From: Vesta saturnalis
Lineage: Eukaryota > Arthropoda > Insecta > Coleoptera > Lampyridae
Direction: 5' to 3'
DNA length: 64,000 bases
Assembly (NCBI GenBank): GCA_036346205.1
Contig: JARFJB010001963.1
Span: forward strand, 189,501 to 253,500
Translations under genes and position numbers: made by a program
The notes under the pieces: model-generated
What the model saw: the letters and a program-made list of their open reading frames with translations, nothing else
Told to the model about the DNA's origin: nothing
Databases searched by the model: none
In this document: piece after piece, positions 10,611-21,650 of the stretch
Layout of the letters: each line of letters starts with the position of its first letter
Numbering within the stretch: position 1 is the first letter of the stretch

Positions 10611-11300
10611 ACATACTTAAGAGTGATTGCATTCCAATACTTAGTTTTTATTAATTATTTTTTAAAGATTGGCGTTTCCCAAATTGACATGAAAAATTGC
10701 GCTATTCGCTAAATTCGATAAAAATTATGAAATTACGTTTACTTGCACGTAAATAAATTATGATTCAGATAAAAATTTGTTTGGTAAAGTTGTTGTGGTT
10801 GTTAAAGGCAAATATGACGGTAACTGATTACTTACCAGTCAACAAAGCGGTAAATAGAAACGAGAATGTGCTCATAAATTTGGACTACACTATAAGCGTA
10901 CAATACACGAACCTTATAAGGCTTTAACTGGTATCAGACGATATGGGAGGTTCTAGATTTAAACATTTTTTTATGTCTAATTAAACTAAAATTATACAAT
11001 CTTAGTTCAGTACAAGTTAATGTATTTTAAGACATATTTTAATTTGAAGTTTTCAGTTGTTATTTTAGGAATGCTACAGTAGAATAAATTTAACATTCTC
11101 ACTAATATTTCTTTGAGTGGAAAAAATTGTATCAACTAAAAGTAACGAAACTTTTTTCAATATAGAAAGTACAACAAATTATACTTCTGAGCAATTTACA
11201 AAGAAAACAAACTTTGAATAACTGAAATGGAAGTTCTATGGTGGCTATGAATGAAAAGCTTAAAATGTAGGAAAGCTATATTTACATACAAATGTGAAAG
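10611..11300. other. No recognisable gene
   Basis: This is AT-rich sequence without a supported reading frame, RNA or named repeat. The end of the copia 3' LTR may lie within it, but I could not place that boundary. Confidence 0.5.
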
Positions 11301-11671
11301 TTTATTTATACGATGAATTAATATATTTATGTTTTTAAAGTATCTATAAAATTAAAATATAAATGTATACAAATTTAACCTCGTAACGCACTATTAAATT
11401 TATGCAAGATTTTCGTGTTATAATATTTACTTTCAATTTAATGCTTGCGTGAAAGAGTCTAAATATGGGTACATCACGTAAAAGTTTTCACGTTATTTGA
11501 CCAACTTGTAATTTTTTTTTCACTTTGTCTTTACGATACGTTAAGTGTGATAGATAAAAATAAAACACCATAAATGTAATAAAACACGTCGTGATAGTTA
11601 TAAGTTTAGTAATAATTAAAAACAAGTCAACTTTTATTTTTAATTGCATCTTTACTGGTTCTATAATGAAA
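11300..11671 (-). repeat. Distal part of the copia 3' LTR
   Basis: The minus strand just beyond the Tc1-like insertion contains an AAACTTATAACTATCACGA segment (about 11595-11613) that is nearly identical to AAACTTATAACTAACAAGA in the 5' LTR fragment at 30.4 kb. This links it to the proximal LTR piece at 17345-17437. The left end of the LTR could not be fixed; 11300 is a guess. Confidence 0.5.
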
Positions 11672-11811
11672 TACACGGGGTGGTCCATCTAAGAATAATG
11701 ATGTCACTGTCAACTTTCAATTTATCTGGTATTTTAATTTTTTTTTTTTTATATTAGCAATCAGATTATTACATTGGAGAAATCTTAAGAACTAGGTAGT
11801 TCCTTCTTGAC

Positions 11812-14437
11812 GTGACGAGGACTTCTCCAGTGACAAGTCGTCTTCAGACAGTATTTAAATCACTTGGCCATTTTCGTTTGAGTCTTGTATCATGGATTTC
11901 AAAGAGGGGGTTCAGGATTTCGTTCATATGGTTTTCTAGCTTTAGGTGGTGTTTGATACTTCTTTCAGTTATGAGATCTTTCGTTGGTAACATACCAGGG
12001 GGCATCGGTGATCATACGTAAGATTTTTGATTGTATTCTCTGTATTATTGCCATATTCGATTTACTGATACAACCCCAGAGTTCTATTCCATAAACCCAT
12101 ATTGGTTTAAGGATTGTTTTATAAATTAGCAATTTGTTTTCCAGAGGTAATTGGGACTTCCTTCCAAGTAGCTATTGCATTTCATTAACTTTTAGTTCTA
12201 TCTGTCTTCGTTTTTTGATCACGTGTTGTTTCCATGTTAATTTATGATATAAATGTATCCCTAGATATTTTGCACTAGATGATATAGGGATTTTATGTTG
12301 TTAGATAGACAGGGGACACAGATCTTTCCGGAGAGTGAAGTTAACTTGTACAGATTTGTCTTCGTGATATTGATTTTCCATTTGTTTGTCCAATGTTGGA
12401 AGTTATTCAGGTGATGCTGTAAGTTTGAGGTTGCTAACTGCGGGTCATCATTAACTGAAAGGATAATAGTATCGTCAGCAAAGGTGCCCATTGTAGTATT
12501 ATTGTTTGTTGGTAAGTCAGAAGTGTAGAGTACATATAGTGCCATCGCACTGCCCTGCGGCACTCTAGCCTTGATCGGTTTCATGTCTGACACATCACCA
12601 TTGACTCTCTTTCTAAATTCCCTGCCGCCTAAGTAGGATTTTAGGAGACTAAAGTACCTTGGAGGCAAGAGAGTTTTGATCTTGTATAATAGACCCAAGT
12701 GCCATACTTTGTCAAAAGCTTTGCTTACATCTAAAAATACCGATGTACAGTATCTCTTGTCTTCAAAAGCTTTATTAATTATGTGACAGATTCTATGGGC
12801 TTGCTGTATTGTAGTGTGATGTTGGCGAAAGCCAAATTGATGTTGAGGTGTATATTTTTCGGTGTGAGGATCACCAGCTATTCTTTGCATTGGAAGTCTT
12901 TCTAATAGTTTTGAGGTTGTAGAGAGCAAGCTTATTGGACGATATGATGATACTTTGTTTAAGTCTTTGCCCGGTTTGGGAAAGAGTATTATTTCTGCAT
13001 CTTTCAGTTGCTTGGGCCAGTAATTTAGCCTAAGGATAGCATTAAAGATGTACGTAAGTAACACTATTCCTTTTCTTGGTAACTCTTTTAGCATCTTTGG
13101 TGTCTATACCAGGTGCTTTGAATGTTTAGTAGTTTGATTTCTTTTGAAGCTCTCTAGGAGTAAGACTTTTTATTCTAGGGCATTGATTGGGATGTTACCT
13201 ACTTGCCTCTCTATCTCATCATCTAGTACGTCATTGTTAGGGGTAAAGACTTGCTCAGGGTACTCTGCAAACAGTGTAGCCTTTTCCGGGTCGCTTCTGG
13301 CCCACCGTGTATTTGGGTCTGATTCATTCAATATGGGGGGGGACTTGGTTTTTGAGCTTCTTGACATTTTTTAGCGGCTTCCAGATCGAATTATCACATC
13401 TGTTTAAGCTAATAATGTAATCATGAAAGGAGTGATTTTGAGCCTCTTTAATTTTTTGTTTCAGCCGATGGCTTATTCGATTGAAGATAGCTTTGTCAGC
13501 TGGTACCTGAGTCCCGTGCCATTTTGCTCTGGCTCTTCTTTTCTCAGCTATGAGTTTTTTAATCTCCACTGGGACGTTGTATGTTGATCGGAGGCGTAAC
13601 TTGTCGGGCGGCTTCTTTAAGGGTATTGGTCCACATATTTAATAGTTGATCAATTTCTTCTACTTCTTCAGGCTAACCTTTAAGTTTGTGTTTTCTTGAA
13701 TATAGTTTTGATACTCTTCCCTATCAGTTTTCCTATTGTGAAGTCGAACAATCTGCTTTTTATATGACATGACATATGACATGAGAGCTGATAGTCGCTA
13801 TTATTGGAGAGTGGTCCGAGGAAAGGTCATAGCTGGGAACAATATCCATATATGGAGATGGGATGCCATTCGTTATAAAGAAGTCCAGAAGTCCTGGAGC
13901 TTTGTTGGGATCAGTAGGACAATAAGTAAGAGTACCTGTGGTGAGGAAGGAATAATTATGATCACGGAGAAGTTTTTCCAGCTCTCTGCCTTTTCTAGTT
14001 GTTATACGAGATCCCCAAACGGAGTTTTTACCGTTGAAGTCTCCTCCTACAATGAATTTTGCACCGACTGTCTGAAAGAAGTCGTGGAAATGTTCTTTTT
14101 TGATATTGTGGCGAGGTGGGCAGTAAACGGGTGCTACTGTTATTGCATATGGAAGCATTTTGACTCATATAATCGTAGCTTGTAGGTGGTCTGTCTCGTA
14201 CTTGGGTAGCTCAAAGTGGCTTATAGATTTCTTAATTATTATGTCTGTACCAGCGTAGGCAGCATTATCCGGATGATTGGTGAAATAAGTTGAGTGGTTA
14301 GGTATGTTAAAGTAAGATCTACTTGTGAAATGAGTTTCTGCTATTAGCAATATATCGATAGAGTTGTGATGTAGGAATATCTCAGTTTCCAGTTTATGCT
14401 GTAGAAGGCCGTTGGCGGTTCACTGGGCTATTTTTAT
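11812..14437 (-). pseudogene. Jockey ORF2: endonuclease and reverse transcriptase
   Basis: This is the polyprotein that nicks target DNA and copies the element RNA there. The apurinic-type endonuclease begins near 14430 with TANGLLQHKLETEIF (a stop replaces the usual Trp), has LLIAETHF near 14345, GGDFNGKNSVWGS near 14040 and the SSDHSPI motif near 13800. The RT domain spans about 13100-12280: KPGKDLNKVSSYRPISLLS, FLDVSKAFDKVWH and TFADDTI (near 12475, catalytic Asp pair). The C-terminal region continues to about 11812 with VYGIELWGCISKSN. Multiple frameshifts (for example near 14160, 13760, 13330 and 13100) and stops inactivate it. ORF1 lies immediately upstream. Confidence 0.88.
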
Positions 14438-14441
14438 AAAA

Positions 14442-15600
14442 TTAGTGAATTTTGTTGACCAACGTGGAGAGCATGTTCAGCACCATGCTGTTTTGTTGCA
14501 TTAGTTGTAGAAACATGGACTTGAATTCTTCTAAGAATTTGTTCAACATGGAAGAAATGGTAACCTCGTGATGTTCATAGCCTGATATGTGTTCATTTAA
14601 GGTTAAATTGTAGTCCCTTGTACTGATTCCTTTTACTGCATTCGCATAGCTAACGCTTTGTTGCACATGGGGAATATGAATCCGGTTGGATGGTAGTGAA
14701 GCTGTTGTTACATTTTGCTGGATATTTAGTCGGTTGTTTGCATTATTGGGCTTTTTCGACAGTCTATGATAGAATTCGCAACCTCGGTAGTTTGCCGTGT
14801 GGGCACCACCACACAGTGCGCATTTGGGTGGAGCTTCTTACTTTTCTGCAATTGGTTGAATTATGAGAACCTCCGCATTTTACACAAGTGAATGGTTTAT
14901 TGCAGTAAGCTTTGGTATGACCGTATTGCTGGCAACGGGTACATTGTACTATACTGATGATCTTTTGGGCGGTTCTATGCAATTATTTGGTTTTGAAATT
15001 TAGTTATTTTGTAAATATCTTTATTATTATTGGCCGGTTCTAGATCAACGAAAACATATTGAGTGACTCCTTAGTTGCTCTACTTTTACGTTTAGGATGT
15101 TTCTGACTTCGTGTCCCTTAGAATTAAGTTCTTCTTTGATTATTTTTGTATCGGTTGTAAAATACAGATTTTTATGACAACTCTAAATGCCCGATCTTGT
15201 TTCAGTTGATATGTATGATGATATGTCGTGTTCGCGCATGTATTTTATCAATTTTCTGTATGTTTCTGGTAGAACACAATTGATTTTTATCGTATTGTTA
15301 GCTAAAGTTTTCGTAGAGTATTGTTCGATTTCAGCTATATCAGTGAGTTTTTAATCATTTCTTGACAATTTAACACCCGTAAACGAAGATTGGAAGAGGT
15401 TTTGGAATTTTATTATCGGCTGGTTTATTGTTAGGTGTTTCAGCCTTCTTTTCATTTAGTTGGCTGAATTTATTGCTTAGAGTAATATTGTGATTGTTGG
15501 GGAGATGTATTTTCCTTCTTTTTGTTTGTTTGACATTTTGCCATGGATTTTTGTTGGTATCTTGTTCAGTGATTTCATCATCACTTAGAAGACAAACCAT
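14442..15600 (-). pseudogene. Jockey ORF1: gag-like nucleic-acid-binding protein
   Basis: This is the gag-like protein that packages element RNA. It starts near 15600 (MVCLLSDDEITEQDTN) with a basic KQTKRRK segment. The central part has a DRAFRVVIKNL-type segment near 15190 that is usual in Jockey gag proteins. Two CCHC zinc knuckles, CTRCQQYGHTKAYC and CVKCGGSHNSTNC, lie near 14950-14850. The C-terminal piece ends at 14442 close to the start of ORF2, as in related elements. The frame is broken several times between 15370 and 14990 and again after the knuckles. Confidence 0.8.
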
Positions 15601-16119
15601 AATACACGGGTGCAGTGTTTGGAGTCTGTTAAGGATAGTGCACAGGTGGGTTAACTAGTTGCTCTTGCGATAAGTAATAATTGATACTACTTGTGTTCGG
15701 GAGATTTACTTGTTGGGAGTTGTGAAATTGCGGAAGTTGTTGATTTGGTGTAACATCCTGTAATACATTGTTATGTGGGACATATGGTTGACTGTACATA
15801 TTTCCTGGGTTTTTAATATTGTGTTGAGATTGTTGTGAAAAGTAAATAAATATACACTTATCTTAACAATAGTTGGCTGGTTGATAGTTAGCAGAGGTCA
15901 CTTGTTTATCGCAGCGCAGTTGATAACAGAGCACACAAGCACACTTGTTTACGCTACGAAAGTCAAGTACTCACTCCCGTTATTTTAATATTCAGTGCGA
16001 TTGTCTAAATGACGGTATAAAAGTTTTGTCTACTTTCATAAGGACATTTTGAAGGAAATTAATTTTGAAAAATAAAAATAACGCCAGTAAATTGATTGTA
16101 TTATCAAAAGATTCTTACT

Positions 16120-17100
16120 ATGGTCAAATTAAGCGAAAGAGAACGAATTACAATATTAATAACGGCTGGATATGGCGATAGAAAGAGAACGCAAAATCAG
16201 GTATGCCAGTTATTTAACAATATTCATCCGGAAAGGTTACCGATAAATCAGTTTATTGTTAGCAAAGTTTAAATAAAATTTCAAGAATTTGGGCATGTTA
16301 GAGATTTATCAAGAACTGGGTGACCCGCAATAAATGAAGCAACGCAGCATAATGCATTTGAACGAAAATCCACATAAAACAACTCGTGGTGTTGCTGCAA
16401 TCATGAAATTAATCAAAAATCAGTGGTGAATCGAAAAATGGCACCCGTATCAAATCATTTTACTACAAGAATTGAATGAAGACGATCCCGACCGTCGAAT
16501 GTAGTTCTATAATGATTACGTTACATGAGAATTCTGGTATGTTAAGACGGATGTTCTTTTCATATGAGGCAGCAATCTGTTTCCTCACTGGTATCGTGAG
16601 CAAAAAACACAATATTCCCAGAAATTAAACGTGTGGGCGGGAATTGTTAGTGGCAGGATAATAGCTCCATATCTTTTAACGGTAACTTAACTGGGCCAAT
16701 GTACCAAGAATTTTTGGAAAACGAATTAATTCGTACGTTACAAATCCGGAGTATCCTGACATTCTGAATAATACCTTATGGTATTAACAAGCATGCAAGA
16801 CCAGTTCATCAATACTTCAATAATGTATTTTCCAATAGATGGATTGGAGGAAGAGGTTCAGTGGAATGGCCCGCAAGGTCTTCTGATCTCACACTTCTCG
16901 ATTTCTTTTTGTGGGGGTATGTGAAGAGTCAAGTTTACCGAGAGAAATCAGACAATTCGGAACAATTAAAAGAACGGATAAGAACAACAATTAGAGGGTT
17001 ACAACCGAATTCTCTGTAAAACGTGCTACAAGAGTTTCATAGTTGACTGGGAAGTTGGGGGAGGACATTTTGAACGGTTTTGTTGGTTTTCATTTTCACT
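16120..17100 (+). pseudogene. DD41D-type transposase of the split Tc1-like element
   Basis: The N-terminus reads MVKLSERERITILITAGYGD from 16120 and is followed by a helix-turn-helix segment ending KFQEFGHVRDLSRTG. The middle is heavily damaged. The C-terminal catalytic region is recognisable at 16840-17000: RWIGGRGSVEWPARS, with SDLTLLDFFLWGYV instead of the usual SPDLTPLD. Many stops and frameshifts are present, and the central catalytic Asp block cannot be read. The frame lies between the inverted repeats of the element with normal spacing. It is not closely similar to the copy at 8.3-9.4 kb, so it belongs to a separate lineage. Confidence 0.75.
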
Positions 17101-17344
17101 TGTTTTCCTTATTTTTTAGTTAAATAATATTGTTATTATTGCAATAACCGTTAAAATAAAAACTGTATTTTTTTACTTCTTAAATCTAATTATTTCAAAA
17201 ACTTTCTTACGACAGTAATGAAAATGTATATACCATCATTTAGACAATCGCACTGGTCATTAAAATAACGAATAAAAATTGAGCATCGTTATTTAAAAAA
17301 GTTAACAACGATATCATTATTCTTAGATGGATTATTTTTAGATA

Positions 17345-17437
17345 GAATTTTCTAAAAAGTCAGTATTTACAGCCATTATTCCAGACTTTTTACTCACAAT
17401 GAAAGTTGAAAATGAAATATTTGATATATTTATTACA
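17345..17437 (-). repeat. Start of the copia 3' LTR and purine tract
   Basis: On the minus strand a purine-rich AGTGGGGG (17445-17438) is followed by TGTAATAAATATATCAAATA, which starts with the TG expected of an LTR. The following ATTTCATTTTCAAC matches the 5' LTR fragment at 30.5 kb. The LTR is then cut by the TA-flanked Tc1-like insertion at 17343. Confidence 0.65.
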
Positions 17438-17442
17438 CCCCC

Positions 17443-17691
17443 ACTATATCAATCTTTCATTTCACTTCATTCTAACTCCTTAAGAGACTTATTGTGTTAA
17501 GTAACATTTAAGCCCTTTGTGACCATTTCATTAGCCGATAATTTATGTAATTCCACACTACCAGAATCTACTGCTTCTCGAATAAAGCGATTGGTTTGAC
17601 CGTTTGTGAAAAACAGGACATAAAGGATTTAAGCTTTGAGCACTGTTGTTATCGTTAAACATACAATAACTAATTCCTCTGTTAGCTCATG
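17443..17691 (-). pseudogene. C-terminal end of copia RNase H
   Basis: The minus strand reads NRFIREAVDSGSVELHKLSA near 17600-17540, then NEMVTKGLN, which is the typical C-terminal block of Ty1/copia polyproteins ('IR..V..G.I.L..V.T..M.AD.LTK'). An upstream portion (HELTEELVIV) begins right at the TA of the adjacent Tc1-like element and continues in frame the copia sequence that stops at 20783. A stop codon interrupts it near 17635. The LTR purine tract follows directly. Confidence 0.75.
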
Positions 17692-18119
17692 TACAGGGTA
17701 GACAATTTCGATATCTTAATAGGAAACCTCGTACGCTATATTCGTATGAAAAAATTAACCTCACATCCTCGATCTCTTTTTTTGAGAAAAACTCAATGGT
17801 GCATTTCAAATTTGGCTAATGTTATTTGTTTTCGAGTTGTGGCCAAAAATTTCTACGTTCTTCAAGCACTTTTTTGATAAGCATGCAATGGTCAATTCTT
17901 TAAAAATGTTTTTGAAATTCGAGTTATACCATAAAGTTGTATTTTTTTATACAGAACGCGTAGTTGAATATGGCATCAAAAAATTACTAATTTTTGTCTG
18001 ATTCTAACGATACAATTATATCAGGTAAGGTCAAATTATTAATGTTTACTGCGTTTTGGAAAAAATAACTTTGTTGGGACATATACAAATTCAGAACAAG
18101 TAAAATAAGAAAACAACAT

Positions 18120-18429
18120 CTCCAACCGATCCTGCATGACGCCTAGAATTTTGTAATTGGTATCTTCAGCAAATACAGCAAAATATATTATTCTCAACAA
18201 ATATTGTTTGGACTGATGAAGTACACATTAGTAGTGCCGAGATTTTCATTCAACATAACGAGCACTGGTGATCCGACATTAATCCACATCGTACCATTGA
18301 CGTTGAAAATCAGGGACGTTTCGCTTTTAGTGTCTGGTGTGCCCTATTCGGAAATCGCATTTTAGCCTATCACATTTATGAAAGAAAACTGAATGATCAA
18401 CGATATTATGAAACTTTACCAACACTGTA
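18120..18429 (+). pseudogene. DD41D-type transposase, central part
   Basis: The plus strand reads FCNWYLQQIQQNILFS then IVWTDEVHISSAE, with the first catalytic Asp in WTDEVH. It continues through FIQHNEHW, NPHRTIDVENQGRFAFSVWC and YYETLPTL at 18429. This is the part of a Tc1/mariner transposase running from before the first catalytic residue to just before the second. At 18429 the homology breaks off and resumes at 19607, so about 1.18 kb has been inserted. A TGA stands for Trp after NEHW. The helix-turn-helix region should lie at 18060-18120 but is not readable. Confidence 0.75.
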
Positions 18430-19606
18430 ACAACTCTTTTTGTGTTGTGTAAAATATACCTCAATTTAAGATCTTTCCTTCATTTAGTTCTAAATACAAG
18501 AAAATTTTAATTATTGAGATATGGCTATGAGGTAGGCAACTTAATTTGCATATCTTCATAGTGCATACCTTCGTAAAGATTTATATTCCTACTTTCAATT
18601 TTATTCATTCCTTATCTTATAAGCAACGCGTCTGGGTTAAGTTATTCTGCTGATATCTTGTGCAGAACCACTTCATCTACTTCGAAAACCTCTATTTTTT
18701 CACTTCCTGTTTAATGTCAAAGCAGAAGCTGCTTCCTTTTGATTTTACCTAAATTTATGTGAAAGTGCCATCAAATTGGTGGTAAGATATATTTTAATAC
18801 ATTTACATAAAATTAAAGCATTTGTTCTTTTAGGCGCTTTCTTTACGTATTTTTATACCATTTTTACTTTAATTACACTTTTATCATTACTTCAATTTAC
18901 AACGTAATTGCATCTTTAGTACGCATTTGATTTTATTGTTGCGTACATTTTCGTTTTATGATTGCAAATTTTTTGAATGGAAAGCTTCCAAATAATGCAA
19001 TAAGAAGTGGATTTAAAAATTTTAAGAAGAAATTTATACGGATTTTATAAAGATAAATTCAGTTTGGGGTGCGGCTGATAACATTATGTCAAGATTGCAC
19101 AATGATGACGTAAGAATGACTTCATGCAGGTTAACCGCTTCGTAATCATATTTAGATACCAGAGGTTGTCAAAAGAAAAGTTTGTGTACAAAAATTTCTA
19201 AGGTATTTATTTAGTGATTTATTTAGTACTTTAAGCATAATTTTAAGACCTTCATTATTTCATCATTACATTTGATATTTAATAAACATAGTCTGTATAT
19301 TGTTATTTTTTTACATTTTTATAAACTCGGTTTAATTGTTCCGCTATTATAAAAACAATTTGGCGCCGAGATAATTTCATTAGTTTTACATTTTTATTAT
19401 TGATGGTAAGTAAAAATAATCGAGCAGATCTAGCGGTAATTAAGTAAATAATTTGATTTGAATCCACCCAATTAATCAACCGACTGGGTCAAAGGCACAA
19501 CTATAAGTGGTGTAAGGTTTGTATTTTTGGAGAACTTATTATTTCATTACTTTATAACTTACTTTTTATTATTTAAAATTTTGTATACTACACTTTTATT
19601 ACAATA
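18430..19606. mobile_element. Insertion interrupting the transposase, possibly a retroelement remnant
   Basis: About 1.18 kb separates YYETLPTL (ending 18429) from VEDFSDDLLLNIRQNF (from 19607), two segments that are adjacent in related transposases. The insert begins with TGTAACAAC and contains TGGCGCCGAG at 19361-19370. That string resembles a tRNA primer-binding site and sits just after an AT-rich stretch ending in AAAACA. This would fit a long LTR plus the start of an internal region with the rest deleted, but no second LTR and no clear target duplication were found. No reading frame supports a family. Confidence 0.4.
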
Positions 19607-19930
19607 CATAGTCGAGGATTTTTCAGATGACTTACTGCTGAACATTAGACAAAACTTCAACAAGATGGCGTACCCCCTCACAATAGAAGCATTGTTAAAC
19701 ATCAATTTTCAAGACGAATGGATAGGAAGAAATAGACCTGTGAGGTGGCCACCACCTCGTAGATTTTTTCTTTTGAGGACACATTAAACAGAATTTTTAT
19801 AAAGAAAAACATAATATAAACGAACTGAGACAAAATATTGTACAGTGTGTTACTTTCGCCTCTAATATTCATACTTACAACGCAATGCGGAATGTTTCAA
19901 AACGATTTTAACTATGTGTTGCAAATAATG
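19607..19930 (+). pseudogene. DD41D-type transposase, C-terminal part
   Basis: This continues the transposase from 18429 with VEDFSDDLLLNIRQNF. Then comes a damaged second catalytic segment, followed by NINFQDEWIGRNRPVRWPP near 19700-19750. The block holding the third acidic residue is deleted or unreadable: PPRRFFLL replaces PPRSPDLTPLDFFLW. The C-terminal portion INELRQNIVQCV continues to about 19930. It is dead through the insertion, the stops and the lost catalytic block. Confidence 0.7.
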
Positions 19931-20782
19931 GACCTCATATATAAGTATTAAGTACCTTGTAGTTTGAGTAACAGCATCTTCAATATTATAATTATTTGTT
20001 CATGGTTTGTAAAAAAGTCACATAATGTATGAGTTTTTTTTTTAAATAATTATTATTATTACTTTGAATAAAACATTATGTCCTAAAACAGTAGATTATT
20101 ATGTAAGACGTGTAAGTTGAGCGAAACATTAATCAACTTACACGTCGAACGCGATATACGATTTTATCTTCAAGAGACTAATAAGTATCCCCATTATTGG
20201 TTTCTATTTCAGTCTTATTATTAGGTTGAAATGAATAATGGCGCAAGGCGTATGTGATTTGAGATACACAAATAAAGGACAGCATAAGCTATCGAAATTG
20301 ACAGCAATAATGACAATTTTATTAGTCTCTTGAAGTTAAAAATATTTTGTGTTAAAAAGCAGTAAAAATGAATAATTTAACCCCACATGCAATATATATC
20401 GTTGGAATCAGAAAAAAATTTGCAATTTTTTGATACCATAGCCAACTATGCGTCTTATACAAAGAAGCTTATGAAACTCGAATTTCAAGAATATTTTTAA
20501 AGAATTGACTATACCACTGCATTCTTATCAAAAAAAAGTTCCTGAAGAATGTAGAAATTATTTTTTTCTATTTTCATAAATAAGCGAGACATGGCCATAA
20601 AATGAAAACTCGAAAATCTGAATTTCTGGCCATAACTCGAAAATAAAGGACGTTAGCCAAATTTGAAATGCACCATTGAGTTTTTCTCCAAAACAGATAT
20701 CTAGGATTCGAGGTTTATTTTGTCATACGAACTATGGTTTATGAAACTCCCTATTAAATCATCGAAAGTTGGCCACCCTGTA

Positions 20783-21650
20783 CAAGGTTTATAAGGTAAA
20801 TAGCATCTGACATAGCCATGTATGCTGCTTCTATACTTGACAAGGCTATTGTTTCTTATTTCTGCTGTCACATGGGATAGTAGTTCCTAATAATTTAAAA
20901 ACATAACCTGTATATGACCTTCTATCGTTTTCTTTGTCAGGTCTGGTTTGTACTAGCTTTTAGTTGATAAGGGACACTTTTACCACAAATTGCAGTATTA
21001 AATCTCAATTCGTTTCCATTGGACTAGCTACTGATTTGCAAGCTAACATATTAAAGTTTTTAACTGATTTAAATAATCTTCTTAATCTAATGTCATTATT
21101 TCAGTATGTTTATCTATAGTAATTCTAATCCCTAAACAATGTTTCACCTGTCCTAAACCTTTCAATTTGAATTTATTCCCTAATTCATTCCTTACACGTT
21201 CAATTTCTGTACAAACATTAGAAAAACAGAAAAAAAGCATCAACATACAATGCTACAATGCTTAACATATGATAGATCTTACATAAACACAATATTCAAT
21301 TTTTAATCTACAATAACTAATTTCAACTAAACTTCGATCTACATTTTTATCTCAAGCTAGATGCTTGATTTAATCCATAAATAGCCCTTTTTACTTTACA
21401 GACCATCTTTTCATTACTTATAATTTTAAACTCTTCGGGATGTAACATATAAACGATGTCATATAGCTTGCCGTTCAAAAAGCCATCAAGATGTACAATA
21501 TTTAGGCGGAACTTTAGTATAGCCTTTAGCAACCAATCTTGATTTATATCGGATTTCACCCGCAGTATCACTTTTTCTTTTAAACACGAACCTACTGTAA
21601 GGCCTTTTCGGAAATTACTATGTGGATTTAGTTAATATGCTTCGACTAGC
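20783..21650 (-). pseudogene. Copia reverse transcriptase and RNase H (part)
   Basis: On the minus strand FVFKRKSDTAGEIRYKSRLV opens the RT near 21600. Then come IVHLDGFLNGKLYDIVYM (21500), the KVKRAIYGLNQASS block (21370) and, after frameshifts, ELGNKFKLKGLGQVKHCLGI (21170). RNase H follows with DRRSYTGYVF (20930) and IALSSIEAAYMAMSDAIYL (20850-20790), all standard Ty1/copia blocks in order. The YVDD catalytic block near 21300 is not intact. The sequence stops at the TA of the Tc1-like element and resumes at 17691. The upstream limit at 21650 is where copia similarity gives way to unrelated sequence. Confidence 0.82.

Larger units (their letters stand above)
11739..15980 (-). mobile_element. 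Full-length Jockey-clade non-LTR retrotransposon
   Basis: The element runs on the minus strand from a 5' end at about 15980 to a poly(A) tail seen as the T-run at 11739-11750. It is flanked by a 9-base direct duplication, TATTTTAAT, at 11730-11738 and 15981-15989, which marks the insertion point inside a Tc1-like inverted repeat. It has the two-ORF layout of the clade: a gag-like ORF1 with zinc knuckles, and ORF2 with endonuclease and reverse transcriptase. About 4.24 kb is a normal full length. Both ORFs are broken by several stops and frameshifts. Confidence 0.85.
11674..17342 (+). mobile_element. Tc1/mariner-like element in the copia LTR, split by Jockey
   Basis: The left inverted repeat starts CACGGGGTGGTCCATCTAAG at 11674 after a TA at 11672-11673 and continues AATAATGATGTC up to 11738. 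It then resumes beyond the Jockey insertion at 15981-16030 with CAGTGCGATTGTCTAAATGA. The right repeat (about 17219-17342, read as complement) contains the same blocks in one piece: CCATCTAAGAATAATGAT, TTATTTTAAT and CAGTGCGATTGTCTAAATGA. The last ~12 bases of the right end have diverged. Without Jockey the element would be about 1.4 kb, the normal size for the superfamily. The transposase is on the plus strand. Confidence 0.75.
17694..20780 (+). mobile_element. Tc1/mariner-like element inserted in copia RNase H
   Basis: The element begins CAGGGTAGACAATTTCGATA at 17694 and ends in the complement of CAGGGTGGCCAACTTTCGAT at 20780, with TA on both sides (17692-17693 and 20781-20782). The inverted repeats are long, about 17694-18060 and 20345-20780, with an extra ~60 bases in the right arm. 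The plus strand between them carries a decayed transposase, itself interrupted. Taking the element out with one TA restores an uninterrupted copia frame across the site. Confidence 0.88.
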
